Shown here: positions 1-10,281 of the stretch, in pieces
How the letters are laid out: the number at the start of each line of letters is the position of its first letter
How positions within the stretch are numbered: position 1 is the first letter of the stretch
NCBI GenBank assembly: GCA_016124585.1
Contig: WGNL01000030.1
Span: 1 to 64,000, forward strand
Direction: 5' to 3'
Origin: Bacteroidota bacterium
GTDB lineage: Bacteria; Bacteroidota; Bacteroidia; Chitinophagales; Saprospiraceae
DNA length: 64,000 nucleotides
Notes under the pieces: generated by a model
Seen by the model: only the letters and a program-made list of their open reading frames with translations
Told to the model about the DNA's origin: nothing
Databases searched by the model: none
Program-made: the position numbers and the translations under genes

Positions 1-236
1 CAACTTTGGGCTTAATCACCGAGCCATTGGGCTTTATCACGGCAACTTTGGGCTTAATCACCGAGCCATTGGGCTTAATCACGGCAACTTTGGGCTTAAT
101 CACCGAGCCATTGGGCTTAATCACGGCGACTTTGGGCTTAATCACCGAGCCATTAGGCTTAATCACGGCAACTTCGGGCTTAATCACCGAGCCATTGGGC
201 TTAATCACGGCGACTTTGGGCTTAATCACCGAAACA
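1..236. repeat. 21/42-bp tandem repeat (minisatellite), continues off left edge
   Basis: Eleven consecutive 21-bp units alternate between two versions (…ATCACCGAGCCA and …ATCACGGCAACT), giving a 42-bp higher-order unit. Both strands are open through the array: plus reads LGLITEP/LGLITAT heptads, minus reads VIKPKVA/VIKPNGS heptads. Units differ by only a few substitutions, so the array is young or kept homogeneous. The unit length is a multiple of three, so copy-number change would not shift the frame. There are no spacers of CRISPR kind. Confidence 0.95.
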
Positions 237-244
237 TTGCACAT
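1..244 (-). CDS. Possible N-terminus of a heptad-repeat protein (partial)
   Basis: On the minus strand an ATG at 244 follows an in-frame TAA and opens a frame that stays open to the window edge, reading MCNVS and then VIKPKVA/VIKPNGS heptads. The plus strand is also open (from the edge to a TAG at 258-260). Of the six kinds of unit variant, two change an amino acid on the minus reading and three on the plus reading, which is only a faint preference for minus. There is no signal peptide or known domain. It may be non-coding minisatellite DNA; the rest of the locus lies outside the window. Confidence 0.25.
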   Translation of the reverse strand, partial: MCNVSVIKPKVAVIKPNGSVIKPEVAVIKPNGSVIKPKVAVIKPNGSVIKPKVAVIKPNGSVIKPKVAVIKPNGSVIKPKV

Positions 245-333
245 GGCCGCAGCATTTTAGGGGATTTTTTTTCAAAATTGGTCAAACTATCGCAATAACA
301 TGTGAAATTACCACGGCATTAGGCTTGCCATTT

Positions 334-1197
334 CTAATTTGGCTCACTCAAGAATTTATCAATCATCTTCACCGTAGCTGCAATCATAACGCTATCCTGT
401 GGCGTAGTCACTTCGCCGATGTAGTCCCCATGTCCGCCGGGAAGGATAGCAAGCCGGGACTTAGATATAAGGCGATACATTTCACAAGCATGCTCAGGTT
501 TAACAACATCTTGGTCACCAATAATAAGGAACGTAGGTGATTGGATAGCTTTTATTTCCTCCGCTTGGATGTTGGGAAATGATTGCATCCTCGCTACATC
601 CCGCTCGTACATTCGGTGCAGGGCATTTGAATCAGGATTGATTTCCAAAAAAGCATCCTTGAAAGCTTTGGGCATTCCTTCAAAGCTCGGGTTCGCCATC
701 ATATCCCAGAATCCATCAATGGCACCTCCTCGGTTGTAAAACGTAGAACCCACAACAATTTTATTCGCCATTTCTGGGTGCCGAATCGCAAATTGAAGCG
801 TGGTGCTGGCTCCATTGCTAAACCCAAAAACATCGGCCTTTTCAATCTTTAATTCCTTTAATAAAGCTGCAATATCATCCGCATCCTGTTGAAAACTCAA
901 AGGCCTGTTTATATCTGCCGTGTGCCCGTGCGCCTGCATTTCCACCGCTATCACTTGGTGCGTTTTCGCAAATTCTGCAAGCACTCTCCCGAATGTGGTC
1001 TGAATGGTAGAGCCACCGCCATGAATCAAGACCAAGGGCATTCCAGAGCCGTGGATTTCATAGTAGAGTTTTAGGCCGTTAACCGAGGCATATCCGTTTT
1101 TACTGGAAGTTTGATTTGACATTGCTTTGTTTATTGAATGTTTGCAATTAGTGAAAAAAAGAATGGTGAAAAGTATTAGAAATGATTGTTTATGCAT
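334..1197 (-). CDS. Alpha/beta-hydrolase, predicted lipoprotein
   Basis: 287 aa. A hydrophobic N-terminus ends in a lipobox-like FFTNC (Cys18), so the protein is probably a membrane-anchored lipoprotein. The fold signature follows: oxyanion segment LVLIHGGGS (about 56-63), nucleophile elbow GFSNGAS with Ser127, acid in IGDQD (Asp228 or Asp230) and His256 in GGHGDY, a complete catalytic triad. It resembles the hydrolases of the 3-oxoadipate enol-lactonase/haloperoxidase type; the substrate cannot be told. A -7-like TAGCTTTG on the minus strand (1223-1230) puts a transcription start about 20 nt before the ATG. It is monocistronic, with the repeat region downstream. Confidence 0.88.
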   Translation of the reverse strand: MHKQSFLILFTILFFTNCKHSINKAMSNQTSSKNGYASVNGLKLYYEIHGSGMPLVLIHGGGSTIQTTFGRVLAEFAKTHQVIAVEMQAHGHTADINRPLSFQQDADDIAALLKELKIEKADVFGFSNGASTTLQFAIRHPEMANKIVVGSTFYNRGGAIDGFWDMMANPSFEGMPKAFKDAFLEINPDSNALHRMYERDVARMQSFPNIQAEEIKAIQSPTFLIIGDQDVVKPEHACEMYRLISKSRLAILPGGHGDYIGEVTTPQDSVMIAATVKMIDKFLSEPN

Positions 1198-1424
1198 CGG
1201 TGAAGGTTATTTGTTTGAAAAGCAAAGCTAAAATATTCAAGATGTAAGTTTAAAATAATAGATTATATATTTCTGGCTTTTAGTGGTATATTTGATTGCA
1301 TATTATTTTATGCATAATTCAGTTAAAAATTATAATCTAAACAAGCATCAATAAAAATGCAGTGTCAGAAAATCCAACACTGCATCTTAATAAATGAACA
1401 AAAGGTTTCAATGACTATTTCAGC

Positions 1425-1601
1425 TTATTCTTCTTCATCGCTGATAATCATCATGTCCTCATTGTCATCCATTTCTTCTTCATCATCGTCCTCGTCGTCC
1501 ATGTCCTCGCCTGGCTCATCTTCTGGGCCATCTTGGCTGCTCATCACAAAGCTGATTGGAGCTTCGAGGCTCGGTTCTTCAAAAATGTTTGATGCTGTCA
1601 T
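1425..1601 (-). CDS. Small, extremely acidic hypothetical protein (58 aa)
   Basis: Minus-strand ATG at 1601, stop TAA at 1425-1427. The first 24 residues are ordinary (MTASNIFEEPSLEAPISFVM…). The rest is almost all Asp/Glu with a few Met, Gly and Pro, and ends ISDEEE. There is no signal peptide, transmembrane segment or cysteine. A TAGTTTTG -7-like box lies at 1649-1656 on the same strand, giving a leader of about 40 nt. The opposite frame reads as serine-rich simple sequence and is taken as the shadow. An acidic tail could suit a cation-binding, chaperone-like or anti-nucleic-acid role, but no function is recognised. It is convergent with nothing and stands alone. Confidence 0.55.
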   Translation of the reverse strand: MTASNIFEEPSLEAPISFVMSSQDGPEDEPGEDMDDEDDDEEEMDDNEDMMIISDEEE

Positions 1602-1796
1602 GTTAACTTTTTTAGATTTTAATGATTAGTTGTACAATTCTGACCCGCCAAAACTACTGGTTCTTTCCATCACGCCTAATTAATTTATGATTAACGAGGG
1701 CCGTTCATTTTTAATCAAAAAATAATCTGTTTAGTGATAGAATTTTGGCAATTGGCGACCGATTGTTCCCCATCATTTATCTCCAAAATTATCCCA

Positions 1797-2390
1797 TTAA
1801 GCTCCGACCCTCCCCGTTTTAACTTCCCCAGCCCGCTTATAATTGGCAATGATTACACCACTGTTCGTCACCATATTTTCAGTCAAGGTAAATGCGGCTG
1901 GAATTGGGCCATCGGTAAACAGTGTCTTCCCTTCGCCCAAAGTCAAAGGGTGAATCATGAGCCATAGTTCATCTACCAAATCATGCTTGAGCAATAGTTG
2001 GATTAGCTCGCCACTGCCCCAAACCTGCACATCGGCTCCTTCCGAGTTTTTTAGCTTTTCAATATCTGCCGCATTTTGAACGAAGACCGTATTTTTCCAA
2101 TCGGTGTTATCCCTCGTATTTGACAATACGTATTTAGTGCCTTCATTGATGCTGGGCCAAAAATCACCGTGCATAGGCCAGTAATTTTCCCATATTTCAA
2201 AGGTCTTTCTGCCCAAAAGATAATCAGCCGGTTGAAGGAGTCTCCCCATAATTTTATGGCCTGTCTCGTCATCGTATGGTGCTACCCAACCACCATAGTT
2301 AAAGCCATTGGAAGTATCTTCTTCTGGCCCGCCTGGGGCTTGGAATACGCCGTCCAACGTAATCATCGATATGACCGTTATTTTTCTCAT
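1797..2390 (-). CDS. Dihydrofolate reductase family protein (RibD C-terminal domain)
   Basis: 197 aa, the usual size for single-domain RibD-C/DHFR-like reductases (YyaP/YwjB type). Visible features are the N-terminal strand and substrate loop ITVISMITLDGVFQAPGG, the LLGRKTFE cofactor-pocket motif (about 58-65), VWGSGELIQLLLKHDLVDEL (about 123-142) with the glycine turn for NADPH phosphate, and the closing strand HPLTLGEGKTLF. It probably catalyses NAD(P)H-dependent reduction of a pterin- or flavin-like substrate in the cytoplasm; the true substrate of such stand-alone members is generally unknown. There is no operon partner. Confidence 0.88.
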   Translation of the reverse strand: MRKITVISMITLDGVFQAPGGPEEDTSNGFNYGGWVAPYDDETGHKIMGRLLQPADYLLGRKTFEIWENYWPMHGDFWPSINEGTKYVLSNTRDNTDWKNTVFVQNAADIEKLKNSEGADVQVWGSGELIQLLLKHDLVDELWLMIHPLTLGEGKTLFTDGPIPAAFTLTENMVTNSGVIIANYKRAGEVKTGRVGA

Positions 2391-2560
2391 TTTCTTGTGA
2401 TTTAAGTTTTAAAAATAATGGATTAATTACAATGCAAATCTCCAAGTTTAATATTGTTCAACTGCTGTGTAAATATGACAAACATGGTGGTTGAAAACGT
2501 CATTATGTTTTTCAAATCCAATCACATTTAAAACTTATAAGACTGCTATTAAACTCTCTT

Positions 2561-2715
2561 GTTCTTTTCCTTGATGAAAAGAACCAAAAATCAAGGCTGT
2601 ATTTCTTTTTTAACTCAGTTGAACAATTCAAAAACCTAAACTAAACCAAACTCGCTGCGCTCAAACAGGGTTTAGTTTTTAACGGTTTTTGAATTATTCA
2701 ACTGCTAAAAGAAAT
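2561..2715. repeat. Hairpin repeat element: short palindrome plus long imperfect inverted repeat
   Basis: This lies in the 459-bp gap before the GH97 gene. First comes GTTCTTTTC-cttgat-GAAAAGAAC (2561-2584), a 9-bp stem. Then comes a large inverted repeat, with arms of about 45 nt (2601-2646 and about 2670-2715) that match apart from a few mismatches and small gaps, around a loop containing CTCGCTGCGCTC. The arms read atttcttttt…agttgaa.aattcaaaaacc…aaac. No frame is open across it. From memory, elements of this look recur between genes in many Bacteroidota; copy number could not be checked. Confidence 0.75.
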
Positions 2716-2840
2716 AAGGCCAATGTAGGCACTACCGAAATCTAAAGTAATAAATGTAAAAGTGCAATGTATAAACCTGCTAAACCTCCCTAAACCCTCT
2801 AAACTTTTATTTACCATTGCAATTCAAATCAAAAACTTAA

Positions 2841-4994
<2,154 letters not shown>

Positions 4995-5009
4995 GGCTGG
5001 AGCGTAAAC

Positions 5010-5036
5010 GTCGGCGAGGTTCAAAACCTCGCCGAC
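5010..5036. repeat. Perfect 12-bp-stem hairpin between GH97 and GH3 genes
   Basis: GTCGGCGAGGTT-caa-AACCTCGCCGAC, a perfect inverted repeat with a 3-nt loop placed just after the GH97 stop. There is no T-run, so it is not a classical terminator. A partial echo (TCGCCGACA) recurs about 20 bp downstream. Its position between two genes probably co-transcribed suggests an mRNA-stability or REP-like element. Confidence 0.8.
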
Positions 5037-5190
5037 ATTCAAATATCATAGCATCTCTCGCCGACACATTTCCACCATTCGTCCTCACTCCAAGGTATTG
5101 TTATCCTACCTATCGCAGACCTGTTTACATTCGCCCTGTAATCATGTTCTCTTTCGAATTTTCGGCATTTCACCAATCTTGGACTTAATT

Positions 5191-7515
5191 ATGAAAAACA
5201 TCACGACGAATATCGCTGCTGTGATTTTGCTCACTGCCAGCACCTTGTTTTCGCAAGAAAACTACTCCAAACATGCCATCGGCAATATCATCATCATCGA
5301 AAATGAGGGCGGGGCGACGGTTGGCTACTCCACCGACTCCGGCATCAAAATCCTGAACGTGGACGACCAAGCCTTCAAGGATTTGAACCGCAACGACAAG
5401 CTGGACAAGTACGAAGATTGGCGGCTCCCAGTGGATGAACGGGCAAAGGATTTGGCATCACAAATGACCATTGACCAGATAGCTGGGCTGATGCTGTACA
5501 GTCGGCACCAGAGCATTCCGGCACGGGCAGGTGGCTATTTTGCGGGTACTTACAATGGAAAACCTTATGCGGAGGGTGAGGTGAATCCCTCCGACTTAAG
5601 CGACCAACAGGTCGAATTTATGGTGAAAGACAACCTCCGCCATGTGCTCGTCACGACGATCGCTTCCCCAGTCGTGGCGGCGGAGTGGAACAACAATATG
5701 CAGGTCTTGGCAGAAGGTATCGGTCTCGGCATCCCCGCCAACAACAGCTCCGACCCACGCAATGGCACGGTGAGCAGCGCCGAATACAATGCAGGTGCTG
5801 GTGGCCAGATTTCCATGTGGCCAAGTTCGTTGGGCTTGGCAGCTACCTTCGACCCAGCGGTGACCGAGCGATTCGGGCAAGTGGCTTCGCAGGAATACCG
5901 GGCACTTGGCATTGCCACCGCCCTTTCCCCGCAAGTGGACATTGCCACGGAGCCACGCTGGGCGAGGTTCAACGGTACTTTTGGGGAAAACCCTTGGCTT
6001 TCCGCTGCGATGGCGGAGGCATATTGCAGCGGCTTTCAGACTTCGACAGGCAGGGCGGAAATCAAGGACGGGTGGGGGTTCCACAGCGTGAATGCGATGG
6101 TGAAGCACTGGCCCGGTGGTGGCAGCGGCGAAGCTGGCCGGGATGCGCACTACGGGGCTGGAAAGTTCGCCGTGTATCCCGGTGGTAAATTCGAGACGCA
6201 TTTGATCCCCTTTACCGAAGGGGCTTTTAAACTAAAGAGCAGCACGAAAATGGCGTCGGCGGTGATGCCGTACTACACCATTTCCTGGAACCAGGACACG
6301 AAGAACAAGGAGAACGTGGGCAATGCCTACAACACTTATATCATCAATGATTTACTCCGTAAAAAATACGGCTACGATGGCGTGGCCTGCACAGACTGGG
6401 GGGTGACGGGCAATGAAACGGCGCTCAATACTTTTATTGGCGGCAAATCTTGGGGCATGGAGAAGAAATCATTGGCAGAGCGGCATTACAAAGTGCTGAT
6501 GGCGGGTGGTGACCAGTTTGGTGGCAACAACGACGCTGACCCCATCCTCGATGCCTATGAAATGGGCGTGCAGGAACACGGTGAAAAATGGATGCGGGAA
6601 CGCATGGAGCAGAGCGCCGTTCGGTTGCTACGTAATATTTTCCGGGTGGGGCTTTTTGAAAATCCCTACCTCGATCCGACCGATACGAAATCCATTGTCG
6701 GTAAGCCAGAATTCATGCAAGCGGGCTACGAGGCGCAGTTGAAGTCGCAGGTTTTACTCAAGAACAAAGGAAACGTACTACCGCTCAAGGGCAAAAAGAC
6801 GGTTTACGTGCCAAAGAAATTCACCCCAGCAGGACGCAATTTCTTAGGAATGCCTATCCCGGAAACACTGGATTACCCAGTGAATTTGGACATCGTGAAG
6901 AAATATTACAACGTGACCGACAATCCAGCCGAGGCGGATGCAGCACTGGTTTTCATCGAAAGCCCAAAATCGGGAATCGGCTACGATAGCGCCGATGTGC
7001 GCAACGGCGGCAATGGCTACGTGCCTATCAGCCTGCAATACAAGGACTACACCGCCACCGACGCCCGTGCGACGAGCATTGCCGGAGGCGACCCGCTGGA
7101 AAGCTTCGTGAACCGAAGCTACAAAGGCAAGACGGTGAAAACCACCAATAAAACCGACCTGGATATGGTGACGGAAACGGCCATGAAAATGAAAGGCAAG
7201 CCCATCATTGTCTGTGTCACCGTGTCAAATCCAATGGTGTTCAGTGAATTTGAAAGTCAGGCCAGTGCGATTTTGGTGAATTTTCAGGTGCAAGACCAGG
7301 CTATCCTAGACGTTATCAGTGGAAAGGCAGAACCATCAGGACTGCTGCCGATGCAGATGCCAGCCAGCATGAGCGAGGTGGAAAAACAAGCCGAAGACGT
7401 ACCGCAGGACATGAAATGCCACAAAGATTCCGAAGGGCACAGTTATGATTTTGGCTTTGGTATGAACTGGAAAGGGGTGATTAAAGACGAACGGGTGACG
7501 AAGTATAAAAAGTAG
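5191..7515 (+). CDS. Glycoside hydrolase family 3, beta-glucosidase type
   Basis: 774 aa from the ATG at 5191, chosen because it begins the signal peptide (MKNITTNIAAVILLTASTLFSQ); the frame is open further upstream without a plausible start. The N-terminal GH3 barrel shows DERAKDLASQMTIDQIAGLM, GIPANNSSDPRNG, the KHWPGGGSGEAGRDAHYG loop (KHF/WPGGG motif) and the nucleophile Asp402 in ACTDWGV. The C-terminal alpha/beta sandwich starts near QVLLKNKGNVLPL, with acid/base-loop territory in the second domain. Members remove beta-linked glucose or xylose from oligosaccharides. It is secreted, follows the GH97 gene on the same strand, and the two are likely used together. Confidence 0.93.
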   Translation: MKNITTNIAAVILLTASTLFSQENYSKHAIGNIIIIENEGGATVGYSTDSGIKILNVDDQAFKDLNRNDKLDKYEDWRLPVDERAKDLASQMTIDQIAGLMLYSRHQSIPARAGGYFAGTYNGKPYAEGEVNPSDLSDQQVEFMVKDNLRHVLVTTIASPVVAAEWNNNMQVLAEGIGLGIPANNSSDPRNGTVSSAEYNAGAGGQISMWPSSLGLAATFDPAVTERFGQVASQEYRALGIATALSPQVDIATEPRWARFNGTFGENPWLSAAMAEAYCSGFQTSTGRAEIKDGWGFHSVNAMVKHWPGGGSGEAGRDAHYGAGKFAVYPGGKFETHLIPFTEGAFKLKSSTKMASAVMPYYTISWNQDTKNKENVGNAYNTYIINDLLRKKYGYDGVACTDWGVTGNETALNTFIGGKSWGMEKKSLAERHYKVLMAGGDQFGGNNDADPILDAYEMGVQEHGEKWMRERMEQSAVRLLRNIFRVGLFENPYLDPTDTKSIVGKPEFMQAGYEAQLKSQVLLKNKGNVLPLKGKKTVYVPKKFTPAGRNFLGMPIPETLDYPVNLDIVKKYYNVTDNPAEADAALVFIESPKSGIGYDSADVRNGGNGYVPISLQYKDYTATDARATSIAGGDPLESFVNRSYKGKTVKTTNKTDLDMVTETAMKMKGKPIIVCVTVSNPMVFSEFESQASAILVNFQVQDQAILDVISGKAEPSGLLPMQMPASMSEVEKQAEDVPQDMKCHKDSEGHSYDFGFGMNWKGVIKDERVTKYKK

Positions 7516-7566
7516 TCAAACGGGTGTGCCCATTATTCTGTTAATGTTTAATCTAGTTTTTAATTT

Positions 7567-8703
7567 ATGAGCATTAAAAACAAATCTTTTAATTCAAGAA
7601 GAGATTTCCTTTGGAACATAACTGGTGCTGGGTCTGCATTGGTATTAAGTCCATTAATTAATGCGTGTTCCAGCACTAAAAAGCTTGACCCATTGGCTAA
7701 TATATTGGCCAATACAATTGGGATGGATACGCATAATCATATTGATGTGCCATTCAATGAAGCTGAAATAGCTGGGCTTAAAATTAATCTATATGATGCC
7801 CTCAAAAAATCTGGCCTTGCTGGTATTTGCATGACCTTCGCAGTAGATAGACCCGAATTAAAGTCGGAAGGTGAAGCCTATCAACGATTCCTGACGGGAT
7901 TAAATGCGATGGATGCTGTTTTAAAAGCAAATAATATAAAACGGGCGCTTAATTATTCGGATTTAAAAGCAGCACATAAAGCAGGAAAGCCTATCGTTAT
8001 TCAATCCGTAGAAGGTGGGCATTTTTTGGAAGGTAAAATTGATAGGCTTAATATCGCCTATAATCGAGGCTTAAGGGTTTTGGGTTTGTTGCACGACAAT
8101 CAGCCTTCAGTGCCAATTGGTGATATTTACACGGATGCCCCGCAGTATAATGGCCTCACCGAATTCGGTAAAACAGTCGTCAAAGAATCCAATAAGTTGG
8201 GCATTCTTATTGACCTGACACATTGTAGCAATAAAGCAATTAATGATGCCCTTGAAATTTCATCGCAACCGATGATGGTGTCACATACGGGACTGGACAC
8301 CAGGCTAGGCAATGATGAGAAAATGGCGACCATGATGAAGCCGAGGTTAATCAGCAAGGAACAGGCTAAAATAGTAGCAAATGCTGGTGGAATCGTTGGC
8401 GTTTGGACACATTTAGCCAGCTCGCCAGCGGAATATGTGGATAATATAAAGGCAATGGTGGATGTGATTGGCGTGGACCATGTTTGCATCGGTACGGATA
8501 CAAAAATGGCTGTCGCTGAAGGCTCCAATTCAAAATTTGGTAAGCAAACAAACAATGCTTGGGACGGCCAAACGGAAGGATTTTTTCATACGGTTGCCAA
8601 ATCAATGCTGGCTGCTGGTTTTCATGAAGATGAAATCATAAAAATAGGTGGAGGCAATTTCTGCCGCATATTTGACGAGGCCACAAAAAATAAAAATAAT
8701 TGA
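7567..8703 (+). CDS. Dipeptidase, peptidase family M19 (renal/membrane dipeptidase), Tat lipoprotein
   Basis: 378 aa. The N-terminus has twin arginines (SRRDFLWNITGAGSA) and then a lipobox LINACSS, suggesting Tat export and lipid anchoring. M19 zinc ligands are visible in order: His58-x-Asp60 in DTHNHID, Glu in QSVEGGH, His in DLTHCS, His in SHTGLDTR and Asp in IGTDTK. The family hydrolyses dipeptides, some with D-residues at the C-terminal position. It lies 51 bp after the GH3 gene and 40 bp before a Tat-exported isomerase-like protein, so it is likely part of one transcription unit for periplasmic degradation. Confidence 0.93.
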   Translation: MSIKNKSFNSRRDFLWNITGAGSALVLSPLINACSSTKKLDPLANILANTIGMDTHNHIDVPFNEAEIAGLKINLYDALKKSGLAGICMTFAVDRPELKSEGEAYQRFLTGLNAMDAVLKANNIKRALNYSDLKAAHKAGKPIVIQSVEGGHFLEGKIDRLNIAYNRGLRVLGLLHDNQPSVPIGDIYTDAPQYNGLTEFGKTVVKESNKLGILIDLTHCSNKAINDALEISSQPMMVSHTGLDTRLGNDEKMATMMKPRLISKEQAKIVANAGGIVGVWTHLASSPAEYVDNIKAMVDVIGVDHVCIGTDTKMAVAEGSNSKFGKQTNNAWDGQTEGFFHTVAKSMLAAGFHEDEIIKIGGGNFCRIFDEATKNKNN

Positions 8704-8743
8704 CCAAGGAGAACAATGATAATTGATTAAAACAATTTTCATT

Positions 8744-9673
8744 ATGCAAAACAGAAGGAATTTCATCAAACAATCCAGTGCATTGGCGCTGGCTGGCGTG
8801 GCCCTCGGCCCAGCTTCCAATTTTGATTTTTTGGATAAAAAATACCACTACGAAATGGGGGTGCAATTGTACACCCTCATGGCGGTCATTGACAACGACA
8901 CACAAGGCACTTTGAAAAAACTCGCTGATTTGGGCTACAAAAACATCGAGTCAGCATTCAGCAAGCAAGGCGGTTTTTATGGTAAAACGGCCCCGGAATT
9001 TGCGGCCATGCTGAAAGGCATGGGCATGAAATGGCGCTCGCACCACGTCATCGGTGCGCCGTTCAAGCTGCCGCCGGATGTGAAATTGCCGACCGATGAA
9101 AACGGCAATCCCATCAAGCTTCCGCCGATGAAAAACCTCAAGGAGAATATGCAGGAACTGATAGACAGTCTGGCTGGCGGCGGCGTGGAGTACCTCGTCT
9201 GCGCCAATATCCCGACCAACACACCGGAAGAAGTCACCGAGGCAGTTCAGATTTTAAAGAAAACAGGCGAAGCATGCAAAAAAGCTGGATTGAAATTCGT
9301 GTACCACAACCACGACTGGGAATTCAAGACCATCGGCACGAGCAGACCCTATGATGTTTTTCTGAAGGAAATCCCTTCCAGCCTGATGAATTTCGAATTG
9401 GATTTGGCTTGGGTGACCAAGGCGGGCGTTGACCCCGTGCAGTTGTTCAAGGAAAATCCGGGCCGCTTCCCGCTCTGGCATGTGAAGGATATTGCCAGCG
9501 ACCACCTCACTTTGAAGCCCGTTGGGGATGGTACGATTGACTTCAAGCGCCTTTTCAAAAACGCCAAAAAAGCGGGCCTCGTCTATCCGATGATTGAGCA
9601 CGACCAGCCTGCCGATGCCTTCGATAGTTTGAGCCGGAGCATGACATATTTGAAGAAAAATATCTTGAAATAG
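8744..9673 (+). CDS. Sugar phosphate isomerase/epimerase-like TIM-barrel protein, Tat-exported
   Basis: 309 aa from the ATG at 8744; an upstream TTG would add seven residues before a clear Tat signal (RRNFIKQSSALALAGVALGP) and is rejected. The body is an AP-endonuclease-2/xylose-isomerase-like barrel: YEMGVQLYTL, LGYKNIESAF, LKFVYHNHDWEF (His ligand pair), LMNFELDLAWVTKAGVDP (Glu/Asp metal ligands), FPLWHVKD and YPMIEHDQP. These residues fit a divalent metal site. Exported members of this family are common in Bacteroidota and usually have no proven substrate. It is the last gene of the block begun by GH97/GH3. Confidence 0.88.
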   Translation: MQNRRNFIKQSSALALAGVALGPASNFDFLDKKYHYEMGVQLYTLMAVIDNDTQGTLKKLADLGYKNIESAFSKQGGFYGKTAPEFAAMLKGMGMKWRSHHVIGAPFKLPPDVKLPTDENGNPIKLPPMKNLKENMQELIDSLAGGGVEYLVCANIPTNTPEEVTEAVQILKKTGEACKKAGLKFVYHNHDWEFKTIGTSRPYDVFLKEIPSSLMNFELDLAWVTKAGVDPVQLFKENPGRFPLWHVKDIASDHLTLKPVGDGTIDFKRLFKNAKKAGLVYPMIEHDQPADAFDSLSRSMTYLKKNILK

Positions 9674-9697
9674 CCGTCACAAGTTTTTCAAAGCAAG

Positions 9698-9735
9698 TTG
9701 ATTCTAGGGTAAATGCGTTACTTTGCCCTAGAATC
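9698..9735 (+). promoter_or_regulatory. Promoter with overlapping palindrome upstream of the Rrf2 gene
   Basis: A 14-nt inverted repeat with one mismatch (GATTCTAGGGTAAA, 9700-9713, and TTTGCCCTAGAATC, 9722-9735) surrounds a TTG (9698-9700) and TTACTTTG (9718-9725), which resemble the Bacteroidota -33 and -7 boxes with 17 bp between. The predicted start lies about 13 nt before the ATG at 9745. A palindrome on the core promoter of a regulator gene suggests autoregulation. Confidence 0.6.
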
Positions 9736-9744
9736 TGATTCGCC

Positions 9745-10161
9745 ATGTTAACACAGAAAGCAAAATACGCCATCAAGGCGCTCGTGTATCTCGCTGAAAA
9801 TGAGGGGCTTGTGAAGACGAAGGACATCGCCGATAATGCCCACATTCCGAAGAAATTCCTTGAATCCATTTTGGTAGAACTCAAAAGCCACAAGCTCGTT
9901 ACCAGCGTACAAGGTGCGGCTGGCGGCTATCAATTATTGAAAAAGCCTGCCGAGATAGACCTGGTCGCCATTCATCGCATTTTTGAAGGGCCAATCGCAC
10001 TGCTGCCATGCGCCTCGCCGAATTTCTACCAGCCTTGTGCCGATTGTGAGGATGTAGTTGCTTGCAAATTAAGAATGGCGATGGTGGAAGTCCACAAAAA
10101 AACCTTGGAAGCTTTCCAAAACATCACCTTGGAGTCGCTACTTGAAACTCCAGTGGATTAA
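9745..10161 (+). CDS. Rrf2-family transcriptional regulator with four-cysteine motif
   Basis: 138 aa. The N-terminal winged helix (MLTQKAKYAIKALVYLAEN…, KTKDIADNAHIPKKFLESIL, GAAGGYQLLKKP wing) is typical of Rrf2. It is followed by cysteines 89, 98, 101 and 107 (pattern C-x8-C-x2-C-x5-C). In IscR, NsrR and RsrR the equivalent cysteines bind an iron-sulfur cluster, so this protein may sense cluster status, NO or redox state; the spacing differs slightly from IscR. It is probably a dimeric DNA-binding repressor. Palindromes lie on its own promoter and before the downstream TonB receptor gene, the likely target. Confidence 0.92.
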   Translation: MLTQKAKYAIKALVYLAENEGLVKTKDIADNAHIPKKFLESILVELKSHKLVTSVQGAAGGYQLLKKPAEIDLVAIHRIFEGPIALLPCASPNFYQPCADCEDVVACKLRMAMVEVHKKTLEAFQNITLESLLETPVD

Positions 10162-10172
10162 TTTTTTGTAAA

Positions 10173-10217
10173 TTAATTCTACTAAATTGGTAGAATTAAA
10201 ATAATTTACTTTTCTTT
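10173..10217 (+). promoter_or_regulatory. Perfect palindrome overlapping the predicted TonB-receptor promoter
   Basis: TTAATTCTAC-N7-GTAGAATTAA (10173-10199) is a perfect 10-bp inverted repeat. A TTG inside it (10187-10189) stands 20 bp before TTTCTTTG (10210-10217), a 7/8 match to TAnnTTTG. Binding here would block the -33 region. The half-sites ATTCTA/TAGAAT also occur in the palindrome upstream of the Rrf2 gene, though with wider spacing. It could alternatively fold at the RNA level after the Rrf2 stop. Confidence 0.55.
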
Positions 10218-10281
10218 GTTTTCACTAAACAAGATGGCACTGTCTTTTGTCATTTTTATCTCACTCAAAACCGCCTTAATA

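Noticed and set aside
1-250. CRISPR array at left edge
   Set aside because: Units are directly abutting with no variable spacers and no cas genes; it is a minisatellite.
1357-1629. Plus-strand serine-rich frame
   Set aside because: It is the shadow of the acidic minus-strand gene: GAA/GAT/GAC runs read as Ser/Ile codons. No start signal or domain.
5596-6201. 201-codon minus-strand frame (and other frames) inside GH3
   Set aside because: Overlaps conserved GH3 motifs on the plus strand; translation has no family features.
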